Positions 45,153-54,624 of a stretch of 64,000 nucleotides of DNA are shown here, piece by piece (position 1 is the first letter of the stretch; the number at the start of each line of letters is the position of its first letter). The position numbers were made by a program, and so were the translations under genes. The notes beneath the pieces are model-generated. The model was given only the letters and a program-made list of their open reading frames with translations, did not search any database and had not been told where the DNA came from. Origin of the DNA: Candidatus Neomarinimicrobiota bacterium (GTDB lineage: Bacteria > Fidelibacterota > Marinisomatia > Marinisomatales > TCS55). Where the stretch lies: positions 26,009 to 90,008 of the forward strand of contig JABIDL010000041.1 of assembly GCA_018651745.1 (NCBI GenBank), written 5' to 3'.

Positions 45153-45872
45153 ATGGCCAATTATACTGAATTAGATCTTGAAATACGTGAAACACTTGGA
45201 AGCGTAGCATCGAAAACGCTTCGATCTGAAGGAAAAATTCCTGCGAATTTTTATTTTCATGGCGAGGATAACCAAAACCTCGTTTTAGACAAAGGGGTTT
45301 TTCATAAAGCCATTCAAAGTGGAAGTCATATATTTGAGGTTGAACTTGAAGGCAGAAAACGGCACGTTATGGTTAAATCAGTGCAATATCATCCCGTGAC
45401 TGAAGAAATAATACATATTGATCTTCAGGGTGTCCATATGAGCGAAAAAATTGGTATTTCAATCCCAATTATACTTGAAGGAGAATCCCTAGGAGTAAAA
45501 GATGGTGGTGGTGTTCTTATGCAAAATTTGTCTACTTTGGACATTCAATGCCTTCCGTCAGACGTGCCGGAGAATGTAGTTATGGATATAACTGATTTGG
45601 ACATCAACCAAAACTTTACTGTCAATGATATTTCGCTGGGAGATGAGATCGAAATTATTAATCCCGGAGATACTACAGTTGTAACAATTCAACCTCCGGT
45701 CACCGAAGTTGAACTCGAACTTCCGGAAGAAGAACTCGCAGAAGGTGAAGAACCCGAGGATGGTGAAGATGTTGTTGATGGTGAAAAGGTCAAAGAAGGA
45801 GATGACCCGAGCGAAAGAGCTTCCAAGCAAGAATTTTCTGATGATAAAAAGGAAGCTAAAGAGAAGCCATGA
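45153..45872 (+). CDS. rplY: Large ribosomal subunit protein bL25 (general stress/Ctc type) with acidic tail
   Basis: A 239-residue bL25 of the long Ctc type: an N-terminal 5S rRNA-binding domain (DLEIRETLGSVASKTLRSEG, then IPANFYF) and a C-terminal beta domain (KIGISIPIILEGESLGVKDG). The last 50 or so residues are a strongly acidic, low-complexity tail (ELPEEELAEGEEPEDGED). A strong ribosome site, AGGAG at 45141-45145, lies 7 bases before the ATG. It overlaps pth by 4 bases. Confidence 0.93.
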   Translation: MANYTELDLEIRETLGSVASKTLRSEGKIPANFYFHGEDNQNLVLDKGVFHKAIQSGSHIFEVELEGRKRHVMVKSVQYHPVTEEIIHIDLQGVHMSEKIGISIPIILEGESLGVKDGGGVLMQNLSTLDIQCLPSDVPENVVMDITDLDINQNFTVNDISLGDEIEIINPGDTTVVTIQPPVTEVELELPEEELAEGEEPEDGEDVVDGEKVKEGDDPSERASKQEFSDDKKEAKEKP

Positions 45873-46441
45873 TCGCCTTTGTAGGGCTTGGGAATCCTGG
45901 AAATGAATATGCAGACACAAAACATAATGCAGGCTTTTGGGTGGTGGATGAATTGTCCAGGCGTTGGGGTTGTCGGTTTTCACCGGGCATCGGGGATTAC
46001 GTATATGCAGAATCTAAAAAATTCGATTCGTTACTTATGAAGCCTACCACTGGAATGAATGTAAGCGGAGGCGCTGTGAACCACTTTGTCAGTGAATTTG
46101 GCATGTCTATTTCTGATTTACACATTGTTGTGGATGATGTTGATTTGCCGCTTGGTACAATCCGAATCCGCCCCAAAGGTGGCGATGGTTGTCATAGGGG
46201 CATGGAATCTGTGATTTATAGCTTAGGGATCACAAATTTTCCTCGGCTGAGAATTGGCGTGGCAGCGAGCGACCAAAAACGTCCCGCTGAATCGTATGTG
46301 TTAAAAGCTTTCAGAAACAAGGATTTACTTGATGCAGCCGAATCAGTTCAAATCGCAGCTGATGCAGCAGAATCAATTATTCGTAATGGAATTAATAACA
46401 CAATGAACCATTATAACTCAAAAAAGAAAGATGAAGCATGA
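45869..46441 (+). CDS. pth: Peptidyl-tRNA hydrolase
   Basis: A 190-residue Pth with [20 protein letters not shown] carrying the catalytic His19, [14 protein letters not shown], the [19 protein letters not shown] segment and [12 protein letters not shown]. It frees tRNA from peptidyl-tRNA. It overlaps rplY and the pyrophosphatase gene by 4 bases each. Confidence 0.96.
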   Translation: MIAFVGLGNPGNEYADTKHNAGFWVVDELSRRWGCRFSPGIGDYVYAESKKFDSLLMKPTTGMNVSGGAVNHFVSEFGMSISDLHIVVDDVDLPLGTIRIRPKGGDGCHRGMESVIYSLGITNFPRLRIGVAASDQKRPAESYVLKAFRNKDLLDAAESVQIAADAAESIIRNGINNTMNHYNSKKKDEA

Positions 46442-48579
46442 TTAATGTAACTCAATATTTATGGGCCGTTATTGGTGCCGGTGTTTTGGCGCTAATATAT
46501 TCAGCGTGGAAAACAAGTTGGATTTCTAAGCAGGATGAAGGCACAGATCGAATGAAACAAATCGGATCCAATATAGCGGAAGGCGCAATGTCATTCTTGA
46601 AGGCTGAATATAGAGTGTTAGCTATATTTGTGCTGGTGGTTGCGCTTTTACTAGGGTATGCAAATGCAGGAAGAGAAGGGTCTAGTATATTGATTGCCCT
46701 TTCTTTTGGCGTTGGCGCTCTAGCATCGGGATTTGCCGGATTCCTCGGAATGAGAGTTGCAACAAAAGCAAATAATAGAACTACCCATGCTGCACGTACA
46801 GGCCTTGCTCCTGCGCTAAATGTGGCGTTTACCGGCGGATCGGTTATGGGTCTTTCGGTTGTGGGATTAGGCGTAATTGGTTTGGCAGGATTATTCACAT
46901 TTTATCAATTTTATTTCGATGCAGATTATCCAAGGATATTAACCGTTATTTCCGGATTCTCTTTAGGCGCATCCTCGATTGCGCTTTTCGCCCGCGTTGG
47001 TGGTGGTATTTATACAAAAGCAGCAGATGTAGGTGCGGACTTAGTTGGGAAGGTAGAAGCTGGGATTCCTGAAGATCACCCACTAAACCCGGCTACAATT
47101 GCAGATAATGTTGGTGATAATGTTGGCGATGTGGCAGGTATGGGAGCAGATTTATTTGAATCATATGTTGGTTCTATTGTTGGTTCAATGGTTTTGGGCG
47201 CGAGCATTTTAGTAGCAGATAGTTTCAATCTGAATTTTGTTATTCTGCCGCTTCTCATAGCGGGGTCGGGGATTTTGGTATCAATTATCGGAACTTTTAT
47301 GGTTTCAGTTAAAGAAGGTGGAAACCCTCAAAAAGCTTTGAATATTGGTGAGTTTGGTTCATCGGCCATCATGGTTGGCGTAATGTACTTTTTAATTACA
47401 TCCTTGTTGCCGGAATCCTATTCACTAAATGGTGACTATACTAACCTTGGCGTCTTTTGGGCATCAACTATTGGACTTGCTGCCGGTCTTGGTATTGGAA
47501 TGATTACAGAACATTATACTGGTACCGGGACGTCGCCAGTTAGATCTATAACAGAACAATCTATGACAGGATCTGCAACAAACATTATTGCCGGACTCGG
47601 AGTTGGAATGCAATCGACAGCAGTTCCAATTTTAATTTTAGCATCGGCTATTATGGGTGCTCATTATTTTGCAGGATTGTATGGAATTGCAATGGCGGCA
47701 CTAGGTATGCTTGCCAATACAGGAATTCAATTGGCGATTGATGCATATGGCCCCATTTCTGATAATGCAGGCGGTATTGCCGAAATGGCCGGTTTACCCG
47801 AAGAGGTTCGTGAAAGAACTGATAAATTGGATGCGGTTGGAAATACAACGGCCGCAATCGGTAAAGGATTCGCAATCGGTTCTGCTGCTTTAACCGCATT
47901 GGCTCTGTTTGCCGCATTCATGGTGCAAAGTGGAATAAAATCTATTGATATTTCCAATCCCATGGTGATGGCCGGTTTGTTTGTAGGCGGAATGCTGCCG
48001 TTCCTTTTTTCATCAATGGCAATGGGCGCCGTCGGTCGAGCAGCGATGGCAATGATCGAAGAAGTTCGTCGACAATTTAGAGACATTCCAGAACTTAAAG
48101 CGGCATTAGAAATACTGGATAAAGGTGATGAATCATCTTGGTCCGAAGAGGATAAAGCAACCTATGAGGCCGGACTTGATAAAGCTGAGCACGGAAAATG
48201 TGTTGAAATATCAACTCAATCTGCGATAAAAGAAATGGTGCTTCCTGGAATTCTTGCAATTTCATCTCCGGTAGTAGTTGGTTTTACTTTTGGCGCAGAA
48301 ACTTTAGGAGGTTTACTTGCCGGGGTGACAGTGACCGGAGTGTTAATGGCAATCTTTCAATCCAATGCCGGCGGTGCCTGGGACAATGCAAAGAAAATGA
48401 TTGAAGAAGGTGTGGAAGTAAATGGTGTAATGCTGAAAAAAGGATCGGACGCGCATAAAGCAGCTGTTGTTGGCGATACCGTTGGTGATCCATTCAAAGA
48501 TACATCGGGACCATCGCTTAATATTTTAATAAAACTTATGTCTGTGGTGTCATTGGTTATTGCACCACTAATTGCCTAA
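46438..48579 (+). CDS. hppA: Membrane-bound ion-pumping pyrophosphatase, probably K+-dependent
   Basis: A 713-residue membrane PPase with about 16 helices. The catalytic loops are [40 protein letters not shown], and the late [20 protein letters not shown]. In the K+-sensitive region it reads [18 protein letters not shown]: Ala at position 472 and Gly at 475 fit the K+-dependent subclass, where the independent enzymes have Lys and Thr. It couples pyrophosphate hydrolysis to H+ or Na+ export; ion choice is not decidable by eye. It is tucked between pth and rpsF in a ribosomal gene run. Confidence 0.95.
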   Translation: MINVTQYLWAVIGAGVLALIYSAWKTSWISKQDEGTDRMKQIGSNIAEGAMSFLKAEYRVLAIFVLVVALLLGYANAGREGSSILIALSFGVGALASGFAGFLGMRVATKANNRTTHAARTGLAPALNVAFTGGSVMGLSVVGLGVIGLAGLFTFYQFYFDADYPRILTVISGFSLGASSIALFARVGGGIYTKAADVGADLVGKVEAGIPEDHPLNPATIADNVGDNVGDVAGMGADLFESYVGSIVGSMVLGASILVADSFNLNFVILPLLIAGSGILVSIIGTFMVSVKEGGNPQKALNIGEFGSSAIMVGVMYFLITSLLPESYSLNGDYTNLGVFWASTIGLAAGLGIGMITEHYTGTGTSPVRSITEQSMTGSATNIIAGLGVGMQSTAVPILILASAIMGAHYFAGLYGIAMAALGMLANTGIQLAIDAYGPISDNAGGIAEMAGLPEEVRERTDKLDAVGNTTAAIGKGFAIGSAALTALALFAAFMVQSGIKSIDISNPMVMAGLFVGGMLPFLFSSMAMGAVGRAAMAMIEEVRRQFRDIPELKAALEILDKGDESSWSEEDKATYEAGLDKAEHGKCVEISTQSAIKEMVLPGILAISSPVVVGFTFGAETLGGLLAGVTVTGVLMAIFQSNAGGAWDNAKKMIEEGVEVNGVMLKKGSDAHKAAVVGDTVGDPFKDTSGPSLNILIKLMSVVSLVIAPLIA

Positions 48580-48584
48580 AAATC

Positions 48585-48589
48585 AGGAG
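48585..48589 (+). promoter_or_regulatory. Shine-Dalgarno site of rpsF
   Basis: AGGAG lies 6 bases before ATG 48596, and so rules out the earlier in-frame TTG at 48572 inside the hppA end. Confidence 0.75.
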
Positions 48590-48595
48590 CAATAT

Positions 48596-49129
48596 ATGAA
48601 ATACTATGAAACCCTATATATCCTGAATCCGAATTATGAGGAACAAAGGATTCAAGATATCATTGGGGATGTAAATAAAGAAGCCGAAAAAATAAAATAT
48701 TCGGTTATAAATCATCGAGTTTGGGGGAAAAAGAAACTTTCGTTCTCTATTTCAAAACAAAAATATGGTACCTTTATTTTACTTCAGTTCGAAACAACAG
48801 ATTCATCTACATTAATTGAATTAGAAACTTATATCAAACTGAACAAGAATATAATGAGGTCTCAAACAGTAAAGCTGGATGAAAGGCCGGAAGTTTATCT
48901 TGAGGAAACCCGAAAAGATGATGTTGGGCAATCAATAGATGAAGATTCGAAGAGCGATGTTGAGTCTCAAGAAAAATCCGAATCTGATGAAGTTGCCGAT
49001 CCAGAACCGGAAAAGGAAACTGAATACTCAGATTCAGAAGAGGATTCTATAAAAATTTCTAAACCCGAACTCGAATCCAAAGAAACTCAGGAAGATAGTC
49101 CCGAAGATGAAGAAAAAGAGGAGGAATAA
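48596..49129 (+). CDS. rpsF: Small ribosomal subunit protein bS6 with long acidic C-terminal tail
   Basis: A 177-residue bS6. The core (residues 1-100) is normal: KYYETLYILNPNYEEQRIQD, VWGKKKLSFSISKQKYG, and RSQTVKLDERPEVYLEE. From residue about 103 a 75-residue tail of Glu, Asp, Ser and Lys follows, ending DEEKEEE. E. coli bS6 is about 131-135 residues and gains glutamates after translation by RimK; here the acid tail is encoded. rpsR follows after 3 bases. Normally rpsF, ssb and rpsR are neighbours; ssb is absent here. Confidence 0.92.
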   Translation: MKYYETLYILNPNYEEQRIQDIIGDVNKEAEKIKYSVINHRVWGKKKLSFSISKQKYGTFILLQFETTDSSTLIELETYIKLNKNIMRSQTVKLDERPEVYLEETRKDDVGQSIDEDSKSDVESQEKSESDEVADPEPEKETEYSDSEEDSIKISKPELESKETQEDSPEDEEKEEE

Positions 49130-49132
49130 CAA

Positions 49133-49360
49133 ATGGCATTTGTAAGTCGCAGAAAGATTTGTTTTTTTAAAGAAAACAACATTACAAAAGTTGATTATAA
49201 AGATGTAAAATTGTTAAAACAGTTTATCAATGATCAAGGGAAAATTATGCCTAGGCGCGTAACTGGCACATCAGCAAAAATGCACCGCAAGGTTGTTCGA
49301 GCGATAAAACGCGCCCGTAACATCGCTTTAATGCCCTATACAAATATTAGTGAAAATTAA
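49133..49360 (+). CDS. rpsR: Small ribosomal subunit protein bS18
   Basis: A 75-residue bS18: [40 protein letters not shown] and [19 protein letters not shown]. It has only one cysteine at the N-terminus, so it is the zinc-free form. It forms a heterodimer with bS6 on the small subunit platform, in line with the adjacent gene order. Confidence 0.96.
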   Translation: MAFVSRRKICFFKENNITKVDYKDVKLLKQFINDQGKIMPRRVTGTSAKMHRKVVRAIKRARNIALMPYTNISEN

Positions 49361-49387
49361 ATCTGGAAAAACCGGAAGGATATAATT

Positions 49388-49831
49388 ATGGAAGTCATTT
49401 TATTAGACGATGTAGAACCACTTGGCGAAGCTGGTGATATCATTACTGTTAAACCAGGGCATGCAAGAAATTTTCTTTTCCCACGAGGTCTTGCCGTTAG
49501 GTCCTCAAAAAGAAATCGTGCGTTGTCCGATGAGAAAAAACGGGTGTCGGAAGCAAGAAAACTCAGAGAGGTTGAAAAATATTCACATCTAGCAGATCAG
49601 GTAAAAAAGACAGAAATCACAATAGAAGTTCAAGTAGGTGAAGAGGAAAAAATATTTGGCTCTGTTACAACATTAGATATTCACAAAGCAGTGTCGGATA
49701 AAGGAATTAACATCGACAAAGGATCAATTGTATTGGACGAACCCATAAAAGCACTTGGGATTTATCATATCCCCGTAAAAATTACCACCGACTTAGAATC
49801 TGAAATCAAACTGTATGTTATAAAATCTTAA
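49388..49831 (+). CDS. rplI: Large ribosomal subunit protein bL9
   Basis: A 147-residue bL9 with MEVILLDDVEPLGEAGDIIT, VKPGHARNFLFPRGLAV, the central long helix with EARKLREVEKYSH, and GSVTTLDIHKAVSDKGI. It binds 23S rRNA near the L1 stalk. It is the last gene of the run and is followed by a strong terminator 23 bases after the stop. Confidence 0.96.
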   Translation: MEVILLDDVEPLGEAGDIITVKPGHARNFLFPRGLAVRSSKRNRALSDEKKRVSEARKLREVEKYSHLADQVKKTEITIEVQVGEEEKIFGSVTTLDIHKAVSDKGINIDKGSIVLDEPIKALGIYHIPVKITTDLESEIKLYVIKS

Positions 49832-49854
49832 TATAAGACAATTGGTAATCTATA

Positions 49855-49890
49855 AATCCCTGTGAAGCTTTAAGCATCACAGGGATTTTT
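49855..49890. terminator. Bidirectional terminator after rplI
   Basis: AATCCCTGTGA at 49855-49865 and TCACAGGGATT at 49877-49887 form an 11-bp stem, with an inner GCTT/AAGC pairing, followed by TTTTT. The stem is bounded by A-rich sequence on the other side and also serves the convergent glycosyltransferase gene. Confidence 0.88.
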
Positions 49891-49897
49891 GTATTAT

Positions 49898-51358
49898 TTA
49901 ATGAATTTTTCCTTTATATCCAGCGGCAAGCCAGAAAGTGTATTGTCTAAGTACCGACCCTCCCCGTTTAGATTCAAAAGAGTTTAATTTTGTAATTGTT
50001 TGAAAATAATCTTTCAACGCTCCCGGGTATTGTTTCCCTTTCCAAATAAGTAACAAATCTTTATTGACGAGCATAGAATCAGGGTACAAAAATGAATATA
50101 AAGTTTCATGGTAATTGATTGACAAACATACTGCCTCAAGCTTTGGTTTTAAATACACATTAATCATAGAAGGAACTTGGAAATTATTTGATGCAATCCG
50201 CCATTCGCGATCGCCCAACTGATCCTTAAAATATAATTTCAATTCGTCGTCAAAGCTGGAGTAATAATAATATCTATTGGTGATATCGTTTTTCCCATGA
50301 ACGGGTAGAAAAGGTAAATAGGTTTGAATTGTTATTATTCCTATAAGAATTAGCGAGTATATAATTTGGAAATAAAACTGTTTTCTATATTGTATCCAGT
50401 TTTGACCAAAGATGATTCCGCAGACAAAAAATCCACCAAAAAATACAGGCGCAGGCCAATTTACTTCCATTCGGGAAAAGAACGAGTGTACAAGAAAATA
50501 GATTAAAGGGATTATGCCAACCAGAGAAAAATAAAACACCGCATCCGAATTTTTCTTTCTTTCTTTGTGTTTTAAGCAAATCTCAAAAGGTTTGGTAATA
50601 GCATAAAAAAATAAAACTGGTCCCACCAGAATGAATAACCCAGTCCACAATTCTAAAAAAGTTCCCCACCCTCCTTTCCCAGAAACATGAGCACCTTGAT
50701 ATGCAAAAAATGCCCAGCCATTTTGAGCATTCCAAAAAATAAATGGGCTGAATACAATAATAGCAAATAAAAATGATAAATAATATCGAGAGTCTTTTAA
50801 AAATTCTCTTTTTCTAGAATTTAAAATAGGGTATAAAGCAATCGCAATGGCTGGAAAGAGAGCAGATATTTTTGACAAGAGAGCAAATCCCAAAAGTATG
50901 CCACCGGGAATCAGGTATTTTGGATCTTTGTGGTACGCTTTGAAATAGGTAATAATTGTAATAATTGTAAAAAAAGCAAGTGGAGCATCAGGAGTAATTA
51001 TAATTCCATTGGTGTGGAATAAAATATTGGCAGTTACTAGTAATGATAAAATAATGCCAGTTCGTTTTGAGAAATATTTTTTTCCGAATTCATAAAGAAT
51101 CCACCCTAACCCCGAAAGCATTAACACCGCCCCAATGCGTACACCAAATCCATTCTCCCCAAAAAGGCTGGTGAAAGTCCAGATTACAATTCCAACAATT
51201 GGTCCATGGTCAATATAACCCGGAGATAGGTGGCGCGCATACATTGTGTAATAAGCCTCATCGTCAATAATCATTGTGGTTCCGATAAATATTAATCTCA
51301 GAATAATCAAAGCAAGCGATAACATTAAAAAAATGATCTGTTTATTATTATTTAACAT
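49898..51358 (-). CDS. Glycosyltransferase family 39/83-like membrane protein (ArnT/PMT type)
   Basis: A 486-residue integral membrane protein with about 10-12 helices. The family motif IDDEAYYTMYARHLSPGYID after the first helix carries the acidic pair that usually acts as catalytic base, and HGPIVGIVIW fits the lipid-linked sugar region. It resembles ArnT and PMT-type transferases that use polyprenyl-phosphate sugars as donors and act at the periplasmic face. The acceptor (lipid A, protein or polysaccharide) is unknown. It is a lone gene, convergent to rplI and divergent from priA. Confidence 0.85.
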   Translation of the reverse strand: MLNNNKQIIFLMLSLALIILRLIFIGTTMIIDDEAYYTMYARHLSPGYIDHGPIVGIVIWTFTSLFGENGFGVRIGAVLMLSGLGWILYEFGKKYFSKRTGIILSLLVTANILFHTNGIIITPDAPLAFFTIITIITYFKAYHKDPKYLIPGGILLGFALLSKISALFPAIAIALYPILNSRKREFLKDSRYYLSFLFAIIVFSPFIFWNAQNGWAFFAYQGAHVSGKGGWGTFLELWTGLFILVGPVLFFYAITKPFEICLKHKERKKNSDAVFYFSLVGIIPLIYFLVHSFFSRMEVNWPAPVFFGGFFVCGIIFGQNWIQYRKQFYFQIIYSLILIGIITIQTYLPFLPVHGKNDITNRYYYYSSFDDELKLYFKDQLGDREWRIASNNFQVPSMINVYLKPKLEAVCLSINYHETLYSFLYPDSMLVNKDLLLIWKGKQYPGALKDYFQTITKLNSFESKRGGSVLRQYTFWLAAGYKGKIH

Positions 51359-51438
51359 AGTTTTTTTATATAATTATTGCGCAAGAATATAAAGAATCTA
51401 TTGCCACTAGGCGAACCTCTCCTCTATTTTCAATCATC

Positions 51439-53667
51439 ATGTTTGTTGATGTTGCCTTCCCAATTTCAAGCTACCGGGTATTTACCTATCGCGTCCCAGC
51501 CTCAATATCTGGTTCCATCGCTGTAGGTTCCAGAGTAAAAGCCCCATTAGGCCGAAGAACAGCTCAGGGAATTGTTGTAAATATGCGGAAGAAAACCAAA
51601 TTTAAGGGACGAATCAGAGAAATTAATTATCTTGTGGATGAACAGCCGATCCTAAATGAATCCCTATGGAAACTTATTACATGGATCAGCGATTATTATC
51701 TTGTTCCTATTGGAAAGGCAGCAACCGCCGTACTTCCATCCCGCTATTCTACGCAGGTAAAACCCAAAGTCAATAAAACCGTCATGCTTAAAAAATCACC
51801 AGATATTTCTTTGGTAACAGAGCGAGCGACTTCTCAGAAAAATGTTCTTCAATATTTATCTCATAAGATAACCCCCATATATATTCATGAATTGAATGCA
51901 GTAGTAAAAAACCCACACCAAGTGTGCACAAGACTCGCAGAAATTGGATTAGTGGATATAGGTGAAGAATCAATGTTACCTGCTGCTACGGGATTTTTAG
52001 ATGAACCTATTTTTAAAAAAATCAATTTCAACGATGATCAAAAAGAAGTTATTAATCAACTATCAAACTCTATAGATTTGAAGGAATTCAACCCATATTT
52101 ATTGCATGGAGTAACAGGCAGTGGAAAAACTGAAATTTATATCGAGGCCGCCCGCAAAGTTTTAGCTAAGGGTAAATCTGTTATTATTCTTCTACCGGAA
52201 ATTTCATTAACTCCACAAATAGCCGGTCGATTCAGAGCCGCCTTTGGCGATACAGTAACTTTATGGCATTCGAAATTAGGACAATCAGAACGCTCATGGA
52301 TTTGGAAGCGAGTTTGTTTAGGCGAATGTAAGGTGATAGTGGGCGCGAGAAGCGCCGTCTTTATGCCAGTGAAAGATTTGGGTCTAATTGTATTGGATGA
52401 GGAACAGGAATCATCCTTTAAACAAGAATCTCCCGATCCGCGTTATCATGCTAGAGAAGTGGCATTAATGCGGGGGAAAATTCATAAATGTGTGGTTTTA
52501 TTATCCAGCGCAACGCCTAGCCTTGAAAGCTATTACAATGAAATCGTAGGCAAGATTAATCCATTAAGTTTACCCAGAAGATTTGGTGGTGCTAAGTATC
52601 CATTGGTGCATGTAGTTGATATGAATCTTGAAGCTGAAGAAGTAGGAAATCCACGATATATTTTTTCATCTCTCTTGCAGGGAAAGATTCAAGAGCGACT
52701 TGATAAGAATGAGCAGGTGATATTATTACAAAACCGTCGTGGGCATTCGCCAGTGGTAAGGTGCCTAGATTGCGGACACACGGAAATGTGCCCTCATTGT
52801 GAAGTAACCTTGACTTACCATAAACAAGGGAATACTCTGAAATGCCATTTATGTGGTTTGATTCAGTCTCCGCCGCCAAACCAGTGTAAAAATTGTTCCA
52901 GCGATCTGTTACAGCTTTCCGGAATTGGAACTCAGCGCGTGGAAGATTTGGTAAAAAGTACTTTTCCGTCAGCTAATGTTGAACGAATGGATATAGATTC
53001 TGCACGCTCGGCGAAAGATATAAGTCAGACGCTGTCAAAATTTGGCAAAGGTGACATTGATATTTTATTAGGTACGCAAATGATTGCCAAGGGGCTAGAT
53101 TTTGAAAAAGCAACTTTGGTTGGAATCATTAATGCGGACACTGGTTTGTATCTTCCGGATTTTCGTGCAGGAGAAAGAGTATTCCAGTTAATATACCAAG
53201 CCTCTGGTCGTGCGGGAAGAAGAAAAAAACAAGGCGAAGTTGTGATCCAAACCTATGACAAAGAAAACCCGGTTATTAAGGCGGCATCAAAGCTCGATTT
53301 AAAGAAATACTATAATGTATTGCTTAGTGAAAGAAAATCTCTGAATTATCCTCCATTCAGCTGGATTGCAAAAGTAGAATTTTCCGGTAAGTCGAAACAA
53401 AATGTAGAAAAAGTCAGTCAAAAAGTCAGCAAAGTATTTCCGCATTCTTTTAAGGGTTTGGATATACTCGGTCCTGCATATTGTTATCGGGAACGCATTC
53501 GAGATAATTGGCGTATGCAGATAGTATTTAAATCAAATAAAGACAAAGATGCATCAGGAAAAAAACTACACACCTTTCTTCGGAAGGGATTAAATATTGA
53601 TGATATGAAACAGAATCAAAAGGGTGTCCGAATTACCATTGATATCAATCCAGTATCATTATTATGA
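51439..53667 (+). CDS. priA: Primosomal protein N' (replication restart helicase PriA)
   Basis: A 742-residue PriA with the DNA-binding N-terminal domain (SYRVFTYRVPASISG), Walker A LLHGVTGSGKTEIYIEA, motif II VLDEEQESSFKQ, where most members have DEEH, and eight zinc-site cysteines in pairs (CLDC, CPHC, CHLC, CKNC). LLGTQMIAKGLDFEKATLVG and QASGRAGRRKKQGEVVIQTY follow. It restarts stalled replication forks. Its stop overlaps the next gene by ATGA. The His-to-Gln change in motif II should not destroy ATP hydrolysis but is unusual. Confidence 0.96.
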   Translation: MFVDVAFPISSYRVFTYRVPASISGSIAVGSRVKAPLGRRTAQGIVVNMRKKTKFKGRIREINYLVDEQPILNESLWKLITWISDYYLVPIGKAATAVLPSRYSTQVKPKVNKTVMLKKSPDISLVTERATSQKNVLQYLSHKITPIYIHELNAVVKNPHQVCTRLAEIGLVDIGEESMLPAATGFLDEPIFKKINFNDDQKEVINQLSNSIDLKEFNPYLLHGVTGSGKTEIYIEAARKVLAKGKSVIILLPEISLTPQIAGRFRAAFGDTVTLWHSKLGQSERSWIWKRVCLGECKVIVGARSAVFMPVKDLGLIVLDEEQESSFKQESPDPRYHAREVALMRGKIHKCVVLLSSATPSLESYYNEIVGKINPLSLPRRFGGAKYPLVHVVDMNLEAEEVGNPRYIFSSLLQGKIQERLDKNEQVILLQNRRGHSPVVRCLDCGHTEMCPHCEVTLTYHKQGNTLKCHLCGLIQSPPPNQCKNCSSDLLQLSGIGTQRVEDLVKSTFPSANVERMDIDSARSAKDISQTLSKFGKGDIDILLGTQMIAKGLDFEKATLVGIINADTGLYLPDFRAGERVFQLIYQASGRAGRRKKQGEVVIQTYDKENPVIKAASKLDLKKYYNVLLSERKSLNYPPFSWIAKVEFSGKSKQNVEKVSQKVSKVFPHSFKGLDILGPAYCYRERIRDNWRMQIVFKSNKDKDASGKKLHTFLRKGLNIDDMKQNQKGVRITIDINPVSLL

Positions 53668-54572
53668 GATTGAAATCGACAGCTATATTTCTTGTTTTGA
53701 TCCACGTATCTTTTGCCCAGGTTTCATTCCCCGGAATGGATCTGTGGTTTCATCCGCAAACATTGGCGATGGCTGGTGGTGGAGAGTGTATACAATCCTT
53801 AGAGTCTGATCGGTTTAATCCTGCTGTCATTCGATCCGATGGACGGTTATTTTCAATCGGTATCATTAGCTATCCGGGAGATATTATAGCAGAGTCAGTT
53901 TCAATTCTTCTTCCAAGAAAATCCCGAACAATATCTGTTAGTTTAAGACATTTCGGATATGGAATTTTTGAAGGGAAAGATAATAATAATATTTCCACAG
54001 AAAATTACATGTCGTCAGATTCTTGGCTAAGTGCTTCATCTACATGGTCTGATACTAGTAAAATATATGCCACAGGACTAAATGCCGGAATCTTCATTAG
54101 CAATTTGGAAAAATATCAAGCTGTAGTATTGACAATGGGTTTGGGAATTTTAATAACACTTCCAAATGATTTAGGCAAGATATCAGCAACCATACAAAAT
54201 GGAGGAATGCCGATTGATCATTATACCGGCGTAGAGGAAAACTTGCCAATTCGCATATCTTTTGGTGGGGCAAGAAAACTAGCCTACCTTCCACTAGAGT
54301 TAGCTCTAGACGCTATTTATTATCCGGGAGAAAATTCTACTAGAGCACATTTGAGCGGAGTTGTTGATTTTCCCTATCATTTTCAACTAAGATTAGGCAC
54401 AACAAGCATGAAGCTAAACCAGCAAACAACCTACGGTGTTATGAGAGATTTTTTTGCAGATACCGGATTTGGATTATCTTATTCTTTTAGCGAATATTCA
54501 TTTGATCTTGGTACGTATATGTATGGCAATGGTGGTTGGGCCTCGGGATTGGGGTTTGGGTTGAAGTTTTAA
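53664..54572 (+). CDS. Outer-membrane beta-barrel protein, PorQ/PorV-like
   Basis: A 302-residue protein with a signal peptide (AIFLVLIHVSFAQ) followed by a short plug-like segment (DLWFHPQTLAMAGGG, then RFNPAVIRSDG) that recalls the conserved opening of PorV/PorQ and related barrels ("N-P-A" after a glycine-rich helix). Antiparallel strand patterns run to the C-terminal GLGFGLKF ending with Phe, as barrels do. PorQ and PorV take part in type IX secretion in Bacteroidetes; homology at that level is suggestive only. It overlaps priA by 4 bases. Confidence 0.7.
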   Translation: MRLKSTAIFLVLIHVSFAQVSFPGMDLWFHPQTLAMAGGGECIQSLESDRFNPAVIRSDGRLFSIGIISYPGDIIAESVSILLPRKSRTISVSLRHFGYGIFEGKDNNNISTENYMSSDSWLSASSTWSDTSKIYATGLNAGIFISNLEKYQAVVLTMGLGILITLPNDLGKISATIQNGGMPIDHYTGVEENLPIRISFGGARKLAYLPLELALDAIYYPGENSTRAHLSGVVDFPYHFQLRLGTTSMKLNQQTTYGVMRDFFADTGFGLSYSFSEYSFDLGTYMYGNGGWASGLGFGLKF

Positions 54573-54624
54573 TGAATGATATGAATACGAGTTCCAAAAC
54601 ATTTGAGAATAAGCAAAGTATCTA

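Noticed and set aside
46452..46898. Minus-strand open frame of 148 codons opposite hppA
   Set aside because: Antisense to the start of a well-conserved pyrophosphatase; no protein features of its own.
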